From: Candidatus Parcubacteria bacterium
Lineage (GTDB): Bacteria > Patescibacteriota > Minisyncoccia > Phycocordibacterales > UBA1006
Reading direction: 5' to 3'
Assembly (NCBI GenBank): GCA_027028225.1
Contig: JALVJP010000084.1
Coordinates: 1 to 8,098 of the forward strand
DNA: 8,098 nt
In this document: positions 1 to 4,126 of the stretch, one piece after another
How the letters are laid out: the number at the start of each line of letters is the position of its first letter
Numbering within the stretch: the first letter of the stretch is position 1
The notes under the pieces: generated by a model
Databases searched by the model: none
Seen by the model: only the letters and a program-made list of their open reading frames with translations
What the model was told of the DNA's origin: nothing
Position numbers and translations under genes: made by a program

Positions 1-57
1 CTACGGCCTTGCCTTCAAATGTACACCCAAGCTGAAGCTGGGGGTTTAGAGGATTAA
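1..57 (+). other. 3' end of an unresolved upstream unit
   Basis: This stretch runs into the terminator starting at base 56, so it is probably the tail of a transcription unit cut by the window edge. One frame is open from base 1 to a TAA at 55-57 and would give an 18-residue C-terminus ending in Ala-Gly-Gly-Leu-Glu-Asp. A second frame is open to a TAG at 47-49. The segment is richer in G and C than its surroundings and can fold locally around 27-43, so the tail of a structured RNA is also possible. I cannot decide between these and do not recognise either product. Confidence 0.3.
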
Positions 58-94
58 CCAAAAACCACTGCGTCAGCAGTGGTTTTTGGTTTTT
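56..94 (+). terminator. Strong intrinsic terminator
   Basis: A perfect 16-bp inverted repeat (arms 56-71 and 76-91) with a GTCA loop is followed directly by a T run (90-94). It ends the plus-strand unit that enters from the left edge. The left flank has few A residues, so it should work mainly on the plus strand. Confidence 0.85.
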
Positions 95-113
95 GTGCAA
101 CAAGACCAGTCCT

Positions 114-136
114 TATTTCAATCTAGTGTCGGAGGT
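114..136 (-). repeat. Partial copy of tRNA-Leu 3' end and flank
   Basis: Bases 114-136 match 223-245 at 21 of 23 positions. Mismatches are at 125/234 and 129/238; the copies are 109 bases apart in the same orientation. The matching segment at 223-245 covers the 3' acceptor strand of tRNA-Leu, its discriminator base and about 13 bases of downstream flank. The copy lacks the rest of the tRNA, so it is a remnant, not a gene. tRNA 3' ends are common integration sites, but no element lies between the copies, so a local duplication or an old recombination scar are both possible. Confidence 0.6.
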
Positions 137-154
137 ACGCCTCTGTACTAGATT
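120..154. other. Stem-loop of unknown role
   Basis: An 8-bp outer stem (AATCTAGT at 120-127 with ACTAGATT at 147-154) encloses a small internal loop and an inner 6-bp stem (130-135 with 140-145, one G-U pair) capped by TACG. There is no T run on either side, so it does not look like a standard intrinsic terminator. It overlaps the tRNA-Leu tail copy. It could be a processing signal or part of a small RNA; this is undetermined. Confidence 0.45.
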
Positions 155-193
155 ACAGAGAATAGCTTCTTCTATAGTCGATTAGAGGATAAC

Positions 194-223
194 TTAAAGA
201 AAAAGGAACCGATAGTGATTCCT
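194..223 (-). terminator. Weak terminator-like hairpin after tRNA-Leu
   Basis: Read on the minus strand, AGGAA (223-219) can pair with TTCCT (208-204) across a 10-base loop, followed by a T-rich tract (203-194). It lies 13 bases beyond the tRNA-Leu 3' end, where a terminator would be expected. The stem is short, so this is a moderate call. Confidence 0.4.
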
Positions 224-235
224 ATTTCAATCTTG

Positions 236-317
236 TGCCGGAGGTGGGACTTGAACCCACACGCCCGAAGACATGCGATTTTGAGTCGCACGCGTCTACC
301 AATTCCGCCACTCCGGC
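236..317 (-). tRNA. tRNA-Leu (anticodon CAA)
   Basis: On the minus strand a 7-bp acceptor stem, GCCGGAG with CTCCGGC, closes an 82-nt class II tRNA. The anticodon stem TGCGA/TCGCA holds the loop CTCAAAA, giving anticodon CAA, which reads the Leu codon TTG. A long variable arm built around a TTCG loop follows, as expected for tRNA-Leu, then a T arm with GTTCAAGTC. The discriminator base is A (236). The 3' CCA is not encoded, so a CCA-adding enzyme must finish it. It has its own promoter just upstream and is transcribed divergently from the small-protein gene at 461. Confidence 0.95.
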
Positions 318-332
318 AATAAGTGTTCCCCT

Positions 333-360
333 ATTGTAGAAATTTCATTGAAAAAGGCAA
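333..360 (-). promoter_or_regulatory. Promoter of tRNA-Leu
   Basis: Read on the minus strand, a TTGCCT -35 box (360-355) is separated by 16 bases from a TACAAT -10 box (338-333). Transcription would start about 9 bases before the tRNA 5' end at 317. Position and near-consensus boxes support it. Confidence 0.65.
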
Positions 361-385
361 ATTTTTTAGACTTGAATTAAAAAGT

Positions 386-414
386 TTGTATTCTTTGGAA
401 TAAAAAGGTATAAT
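386..414 (+). promoter_or_regulatory. Sigma-70-type promoter for the 461 gene pair
   Basis: TTGTAT (386-391), a 17-base spacer and a perfect TATAAT (409-414) predict a start near 421 and a leader of about 40 bases before the ATG at 461. A second -10-like TATAAA (449-454), six bases before that ATG, could give a leaderless transcript, but its -35 is poor. Confidence 0.65.
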
Positions 415-460
415 CTAAGTTGCTTATCCATAATTAAGTAAATTCAAGTATAAAAGTATT

Positions 461-613
461 ATGATGGAATTAGAAGAATTGAAAGCTCTTGCGGAAAAGG
501 TGAGAAATGAGACCGCTACGCAAGAAGAGGTTAATCAATATTTAGAAGTTGTAAATGGTTTATTATCAGAATTAATGGATGGGGTTGACACACCATCTCA
601 AGAGAGCAACTAA
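461..613 (+). CDS. Small acidic helical protein, 50 aa
   Basis: This short frame starts ATGATG at 461 and ends TAA at 613, giving 50 residues. It is rich in Glu and Leu (Met-Met-Glu-Leu-Glu-Glu-Leu at the start), has a predicted helix-turn-helix-like rhythm of hydrophobic residues, a central Gln-Glu-Glu-Val-Asn segment and a polar Ser/Asn tail. There is no signal peptide, membrane segment or Cys. A good promoter lies upstream, and its stop is one base before the start of the 241-residue gene, so the two are probably cotranscribed. No clear Shine-Dalgarno sequence is seen. I do not recognise a family. The acidic character could complement the Lys-rich downstream protein, but that is inference. 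Confidence 0.6.
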   Translation: MMELEELKALAEKVRNETATQEEVNQYLEVVNGLLSELMDGVDTPSQESN

Positions 614-614
614 T

Positions 615-1340
615 ATGGGAATGTTTGAAAAATTTAAAATAGGAGGGAAGAAAAAAGAACTTGGTGAACTCGGAAAAAAACAGGAGGTAATCCAAAAAGA
701 GGAGTTCCTTAAAGGGATAGATGCATCAAAAGTTACAATCGAAAAACTTCAAAAAATGAAAGAAATAGCAAGGGAGTTAGAACAAACTAAAAACACTGAA
801 GGTAAGTACGTAGAGAGTGAGTATGATGTAAAAAAGAAGGAGCTTGCACAACATATAAAAGAGAATGTAGCAAACCCAAGCAAGTGGGTAAAAGCTACCG
901 TCTTGGAAGGGCTTGCTGCAGCTGGTTTATTGATGGCTGGGAAAGTTTCTGATATTGTTGCGTTATCACAAGAGTATGGGTTTTCAAAGGTTGTAGATGC
1001 AATTGGTGATTCTCCTCAGTTTATCGAAAGTTCTGCGGGTGTAGCACTATTACTAACAACGGCTATTACTGCTGGAATTTCCATTATGAAGAAAATAAAA
1101 AAGAATTTTGAGACAAAAAAGGCGATGGCAAAATATATTTCTGCAAAAGCAGAAGGGTTAAGTGACGAAGATGCGGATGCTGTTGCAAAATCGAAGAACT
1201 GGTATTATGCAGGAAAAACAATATATAAGGGTATGGTAGATAAGAGTGGATATGGAAGTGCGGAGAAGTCAAGAGAAGCAGATAAATTAGCAAAGAAAGC
1301 ATATAAGGATTTTGAAGATGGTGATAAAATCAAGTATTAA
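615..1340 (+). CDS. Lys-rich putative membrane-associated protein, 241 aa
   Basis: I do not recognise this family. The N-terminal third (about residues 10-82) is a Lys/Glu-rich helical, probably coiled-coil region. Two hydrophobic stretches follow: residues 94-109, Ala/Gly/Leu-rich, and 140-158, ending at a Lys-rich patch (Lys159-Lys164). About 30 residues separate them, so a hairpin of two membrane or amphipathic helices is plausible. The C-terminal 80 residues are charged and include Asn-Trp-Tyr-Tyr and many Lys and Asp. There is no signal peptide. The ATG at 615 is chosen because it lies one base after the stop of the 50-residue gene, with a weak purine-rich AGAGAG at 601-606. An in-frame ATG at 579 would overlap that gene, and ATG 621 is an alternative. 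No terminator is seen before rpsU. Confidence 0.75.
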   Translation: MGMFEKFKIGGKKKELGELGKKQEVIQKEEFLKGIDASKVTIEKLQKMKEIARELEQTKNTEGKYVESEYDVKKKELAQHIKENVANPSKWVKATVLEGLAAAGLLMAGKVSDIVALSQEYGFSKVVDAIGDSPQFIESSAGVALLLTTAITAGISIMKKIKKNFETKKAMAKYISAKAEGLSDEDADAVAKSKNWYYAGKTIYKGMVDKSGYGSAEKSREADKLAKKAYKDFEDGDKIKY

Positions 1341-1361
1341 TTAAGTTGATGTACATATCCC

Positions 1362-1389
1362 TTGTTTCAAAATAGATTTATGGTAGTAT
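1362..1389 (+). promoter_or_regulatory. Promoter of rpsU, near-leaderless
   Basis: TTGTTT (1362-1367), a 16-base spacer and TAGTAT (1384-1389) precede the rpsU ATG at 1399 by only 9 bases. Initiation at the usual distance would leave a leader of two or three bases, and no Shine-Dalgarno sequence is present. The -10 box is imperfect, but the same TAGTAT and spacing recur upstream of tRNA-Val. Confidence 0.5.
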
Positions 1390-1398
1390 CCCACACAT

Positions 1399-1647
1399 AT
1401 GGCAGTTAATGTGGTAGTAAAAAAGACGAAAAGCGATAATAACCTCGGTCTTCTTAGAAAATTTTCACGAAAGGTGAAAGTATCAGGGGTTTTGAGGAAG
1501 AAGAGGTCACTTCGCTACTTTGAAAGAAAAATCTCTGATTACAAAAAGAAGATGGATGCACTCATGCGTATTGAGAAGAAGAAACAATACGATAAACTTG
1601 AAAAACTCGGACTCCTTAAGAGAAGGAAAAAACGAGGGCATCGCTAG
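1399..1647 (+). CDS. rpsU: Small ribosomal subunit protein bS21
   Basis: An 82-residue, very basic protein with the bS21 pattern: a short beta-like start, then Leu-Leu-Arg-Lys-Phe-Ser-Arg-Lys-Val at residues 18-26, Ser-Gly-Val-Leu at 29-32 and Arg-Tyr-Phe-Glu-Arg-Lys at 39-44, followed by a long Lys/Arg helix. bS21 sits on the platform of the 30S subunit near the 3' end of 16S rRNA and helps initiation. It is about 10 residues longer than the common form, the extra length being in the basic tail. It is the first gene of a tight cluster, with ybeY starting 8 bases after its stop. The ATG at 1399 lies 9 bases after a -10-like box with no ribosome binding site, suggesting a near-leaderless mRNA. 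Confidence 0.8.
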   Translation: MAVNVVVKKTKSDNNLGLLRKFSRKVKVSGVLRKKRSLRYFERKISDYKKKMDALMRIEKKKQYDKLEKLGLLKRRKKRGHR

Positions 1648-1655
1648 TAAATCTT

Positions 1656-2060
1656 ATGGGAGCTCATATTAATAAAGACAACCTTACTATATTTAGAGCG
1701 ACGAAAGGCAGGATTCCAAACCTGCCTTTTTCCCAAGTGAAAAATGACATTCTTGGAAAAGACTATGAACTTTCACTTGTATTTCCGACACTAGAAGTAT
1801 CCAAGATACTTCATACTGAATGGAAAGGGAAGAGTGATCCTGTGAATGTCCTCTCTTTTCCGCTTGATGAGAATGAAGGAGAAATTTTTATCACACTCGC
1901 GAAAGCACGTATAGAGGCGAAAGAGTTTGGTATGTCGTATCGAGAATATCTCCTCTTTCTATTTATTCATGGATGTCTCCATTTGAAAGGAATGGACCAT
2001 GGTGCTATTATGGAGGAGAGAGAACGATACTATCTCGAAAAGTATCGAAAGAAGTTATGA
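1656..2060 (+). CDS. ybeY: Endoribonuclease YbeY (rRNA maturation)
   Basis: A 134-residue metal-dependent RNase of the YbeY (UPF0054) family, which acts in 16S rRNA 3'-end maturation and ribosome quality control. The diagnostic zinc site is visible at residues 105-115 as His-Gly-Cys-Leu-His, five residues, then His (His105, His109, His115). The family segment Asp-Pro-Val-Asn-Val-Leu-Ser-Phe-Pro (61-69) and the following Gly-Glu-Ile at 75-77 are also present. The length is slightly below the usual 150 or so, with a compact N-terminus. It follows rpsU by 8 bases, and its TGA stop overlaps the ftsA ATG in an ATGA, so translation of the two is probably coupled. No clear Shine-Dalgarno sequence precedes ATG 1656. 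Confidence 0.93.
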   Translation: MGAHINKDNLTIFRATKGRIPNLPFSQVKNDILGKDYELSLVFPTLEVSKILHTEWKGKSDPVNVLSFPLDENEGEIFITLAKARIEAKEFGMSYREYLLFLFIHGCLHLKGMDHGAIMEERERYYLEKYRKKL

Positions 2061-3208
2061 TTGATGTACGCCTAGGAATTGATATAGGAAGTGAGGAGAT
2101 TAAACTCATCACAACTGAACCTCAGAAGCGGGGAGGGAAACCGCATATCATCCATGCGGGAAGTTTCCCTTCGCGCGGTTTTCGTGCTGGGCGTATTATT
2201 GATGATACGCGTGCGATGGAGAGCCTTCGTTCCGCACTTAAACACTTTGTTACATCTCATAAAGAAGGGGTTAATCTTATCTCTTCTCATCTTGCACTTT
2301 CTGGGTATTCACTTACTTCTCGAAAAATTCGTTCTAAGAGATCTATAAAGGGGGAGGAAATTCAACAAGCTGATCTTGTCAAACTAGAAGAGTCTGCAGA
2401 GAATCATTTTTCTGATCGTTTTCCAAACGAGAGGATTGTTCTTCGTATTCCACTTCAATTTAATCTTGATGGGGAAGTGATGGAGGGGAATCCTGCAGGA
2501 ATGTTTGCGAAGGAACTTGAGACAGAGTTTCTCTTTGTGAGTTTTCTTGATACCCAATACGAGGCTCTTATCAATCTTATTGAATCAGTAGTTGGTTCAG
2601 ACTTGGATAGTGTAACTATTGCTCCTATCGCAGAATCTAACGCCTCGCTCCTCTATCGTCAAAAAATGCAGGGTGTTGCTATCGTGAATATTGGAGCGGA
2701 GATTACAACGCTCTCCATCTTTCAGAATGGACTTCTCCAGTCACTTCGTGTAATTCCTGTCGCATCTGGACATATTACAAATGATATTGCGCTTGCATTT
2801 CAGTTACCACTTGAGGAAGCTGAAAAGATTAAGAGAGGAAAAAGAGATATTCCTAAGAGAAAAATACAGCCAATTATTGACGCGCGACTTGAGGATATTG
2901 CGGAGATTCTCCTTAAGGAATTGAAGGATGGAAGGAAGAAGAAGTATCTTCCTGCAGGAATTATCCTCACAGGAGGTGGAGCAAATATCCCCTCTGTTGA
3001 AGAATTTTTTCGCGAGAGACTCTCTTTTCCAGTAGAGAAGGTAAAGCTCTATAAAGAAAATCCTTCCAGTACGAGAAAGACACTTATCGATACAGCACTT
3101 GTTCCAGCTTACGGCGCATGTTTCTCTAATAGAAATAAAAAGAGAAGGTGGGGTATCAAAAGATTTTTACATAGCATCCGTCATCTTGTCACACAGATGA
3201 AGCCTTAA
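2057..3208 (+). CDS. ftsA: Cell division protein FtsA
   Basis: A 383-residue actin-fold protein that tethers FtsZ filaments to the membrane. Visible family marks are the phosphate-1 loop Gly-Ile-Asp-Ile-Gly-Ser (7-12), the 1C/SHS2 region (about 80-165), the FtsA signature His-Ile-Thr-Asn-Asp-Ile-Ala (239-245) followed by Pro-Leu-Glu-Glu-Ala-Glu-Lys-Ile-Lys (251-259), and the adenosine loop Leu-Thr-Gly-Gly-Gly-Ala-Asn (304-310). The C-terminus (364-378, Arg-Trp-Gly-Ile-Lys-Arg-Phe-Leu and on) looks like the amphipathic membrane-targeting helix. The phosphate-2 loop reads Val-Asn-Ile-Gly-Ala-Glu (210-215), where Asp-Ile-Gly-Gly-Gly is usual. ATG 2057 overlaps the ybeY stop; the frame is open further upstream, but that part lies inside ybeY. 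ftsZ is not in the window. Confidence 0.88.
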   Translation: MIDVRLGIDIGSEEIKLITTEPQKRGGKPHIIHAGSFPSRGFRAGRIIDDTRAMESLRSALKHFVTSHKEGVNLISSHLALSGYSLTSRKIRSKRSIKGEEIQQADLVKLEESAENHFSDRFPNERIVLRIPLQFNLDGEVMEGNPAGMFAKELETEFLFVSFLDTQYEALINLIESVVGSDLDSVTIAPIAESNASLLYRQKMQGVAIVNIGAEITTLSIFQNGLLQSLRVIPVASGHITNDIALAFQLPLEEAEKIKRGKRDIPKRKIQPIIDARLEDIAEILLKELKDGRKKKYLPAGIILTGGGANIPSVEEFFRERLSFPVEKVKLYKENPSSTRKTLIDTALVPAYGACFSNRNKKRRWGIKRFLHSIRHLVTQMKP

Positions 3209-3248
3209 CTTGCCTAATTACGATAATGCGTTAAAGTGTTTTTCGTAT

Positions 3249-3319
3249 TGCCAGATCGTCTAATGGTAGGACAACGGATTCTGGCTCCGTTTATCTAGGT
3301 TCGAATCCTAGTCTGGCAG
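3249..3319 (+). tRNA. tRNA-Gln (anticodon CTG)
   Basis: The acceptor stem TGCCAGA (3249-3255) pairs fully with TCTGGCA (3312-3318), with discriminator G at 3319. The anticodon stem ACGGA/TCCGT holds loop TTCTGGC, anticodon CTG, reading CAG. The U1-A72 pair and G73 are the usual tRNA-Gln features. The D arm is short (71 nt in all), and the T arm is CTAGG-TTCGAAT-CCTAG. CCA is not encoded. It lies 40 bases after ftsA on the same strand, without an obvious promoter of its own, so it may be cotranscribed with ftsA. Confidence 0.95.
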
Positions 3320-3394
3320 CATAATTTCTCACGAAAATGAGTAAAGAAAAAGATGGTGAGGAAAATACCGACGATGAAACCATATTGAAATAAA

Positions 3395-3411
3395 GTTGGC
3401 ATTTTGCCAAC
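3395..3411 (-). terminator. Terminator hairpin after tRNA-Val
   Basis: GTTGGCA (3395-3401) and TGCCAAC (3405-3411) form a perfect 7-bp stem with a three-base loop. On the minus strand it is followed by TTTATTTC (3394-3387), so it should terminate the tRNA-Val transcript 12 bases past its 3' end. The plus side has no T run, so tRNA-Gln is not obviously terminated here. Confidence 0.6.
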
Positions 3412-3422
3412 AAGTCAAATTC

Positions 3423-3499
3423 TGGTAGGCGATACAGGATTCGAACCTGTGACCTCATCCACGTCAAGGATGCGCTCTCACCAACTGAGCTAACCGCCC
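3423..3499 (-). tRNA. tRNA-Val (anticodon GAC)
   Basis: On the minus strand the anticodon stem CATCC/GGATG holds loop TTGACGT, anticodon GAC, reading the Val codon GTC. The T arm is ACAGG-TTCGAAT-CCTGT. The acceptor strands GGGCGGT and ATCGCCT pair with two wobbles, G6-U67 and, unusually, the terminal G1-U72. The discriminator is A, and the CCA end is encoded (3425-3423), unlike the other two tRNAs in the window. It converges on tRNA-Gln. Confidence 0.95.
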
Positions 3500-3511
3500 C
3501 TCACATAATTT

Positions 3512-3539
3512 ATACTAATGAACTTAATTATTTTTTCAA
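3512..3539 (-). promoter_or_regulatory. Promoter of tRNA-Val
   Basis: On the minus strand a TTGAAA -35 (3539-3534), a 16-base spacer and a TAGTAT -10 (3517-3512) lie 12 bases before the tRNA 5' end. An overlapping TATAAA would need a 19-base spacer, so TAGTAT is preferred. Confidence 0.55.
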
Positions 3540-3567
3540 TACCACTCGTATTTTCTTCGTTCTTTGC

Positions 3568-3573
3568 TAGCAT
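3568..3573 (+). promoter_or_regulatory. -10 element of the IMPACT-domain gene
   Basis: TAGCAT lies six bases before the ATG at 3580, which would put the transcription start on or beside the start codon. The -35 position (3546-3551, TCGTAT) is weak. It is supported mainly by analogy with the same layout at the other genes. Confidence 0.35.
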
Positions 3574-3579
3574 AAAAAC

Positions 3580-4020
3580 ATGGTAAAATCCGCGATGTAT
3601 TTTAATGATGGAAATGAACCGAAAAATGATTTTCTTAATTTTGAAAAAATCATTCGTGATAGAAGGTCGGTGTATTCTGTATCACTTGGAAGAGTTACAA
3701 ATCGTGAAGAGATAAAACAATTTCTCAAAAAAACGAAATTTTTAAAACATCATGGTAGAGCAACACACCATAGCTGGGCAGTGCGCATCGTGCATGATGG
3801 TGTTCTCTATGAATCGAAAAACGATGATGGAGAAACTGGAGCGGGGAATGTTATCCTCCGTATCCTCCAGAAGAAACATATGGTGAATACTGCAGTATGT
3901 GTTACGCGTTGGTATGGAGGAGTGAAATTAGAAGCGGATCGTTTCAAACATGTACAAGATGCAACAATGTTTGTAATAGAGGAAGATCAAAGAGGGAAGG
4001 AAGAGAAAATCAACAGTTAA
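3580..4020 (+). CDS. IMPACT/YigZ-family N-terminal domain protein, 146 aa
   Basis: A single-domain protein of the UPF0029/IMPACT N-terminal family. Family marks are Arg-Ala-Thr-His-His-Ser-Trp-Ala (60-67), Asp-Asp-Gly-Glu-Thr-Gly-Ala-Gly (82-89), and Thr-Arg-Trp-Tyr-Gly-Gly-Val-Lys-Leu (109-117) followed by Asp-Arg-Phe-Lys-His (120-124). Arg-Trp-Tyr-Gly-Gly and Asp-Arg-Phe-Lys-His, with Ala-Thr-His earlier, match the eukaryotic IMPACT/Yih1 form as I remember it, whereas bacterial YigZ usually has Arg-Tyr-Phe-Gly-Gly and no such Lys-His. The C-terminal domain of full-length YigZ (about 200 residues) is missing; a charged tail (135-146) follows the core. Eukaryotic IMPACT binds Gcn1; a bacterial ribosome or RNA role is only suspected. 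ATG 3580 sits six bases after a -10-like box; ATG 3595 is an alternative start. Confidence 0.82.
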   Translation: MVKSAMYFNDGNEPKNDFLNFEKIIRDRRSVYSVSLGRVTNREEIKQFLKKTKFLKHHGRATHHSWAVRIVHDGVLYESKNDDGETGAGNVILRILQKKHMVNTAVCVTRWYGGVKLEADRFKHVQDATMFVIEEDQRGKEEKINS

Positions 4021-4033
4021 TTTATTCCACACA

Positions 4034-4069
4034 AAATACCCCGAGCGTAAGCTCGGGGTATTTCATTTT
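4034..4069 (+). terminator. Strong intrinsic terminator of the IMPACT-domain gene
   Basis: A perfect 13-bp stem (4034-4046 with 4051-4063), GC-rich in its upper half, with a GTAA loop. T residues close the right arm, and a CATTTT tract follows to 4069. It begins 13 bases after the stop codon. The left arm starts with A residues, so it can also act on the minus strand. Confidence 0.85.
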
Positions 4070-4082
4070 AGAAGATAATGAT

Positions 4083-4113
4083 AAAAATCTAGGTCTGAAA
4101 AACCTGGATTTTT
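4083..4113 (-). terminator. Terminator of the 636-aa surface protein gene
   Basis: AAAAATCTAGGT (4083-4094) pairs with ACCTGGATTTTT (4102-4113), 12 bp with one T-G pair and a seven-base loop. On the minus strand it begins 13 bases after the stop at 4127, and its stem ends in a T run. With the hairpin at 4034 it forms a two-hairpin barrier between convergent genes. Confidence 0.65.
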
Positions 4114-4126
4114 GCCTTTATTGTTT

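Noticed and set aside
579..614. Extension of the 241-aa gene to ATG 579
   Set aside because: It would overlap the 50-residue gene by 35 bases and add a segment unlike the rest; ATG 615 follows the upstream stop directly.
1973..2056. Upstream extension of ftsA to an earlier ATG
   Set aside because: The extension lies wholly within ybeY in another frame, and FtsA alignment naturally begins at the ATG overlapping the ybeY stop.
3337..3393. 18-residue open frame between the two convergent tRNAs
   Set aside because: Too short to support. Its end runs into the tRNA-Val terminator tract, and it has no promoter or ribosome binding site.
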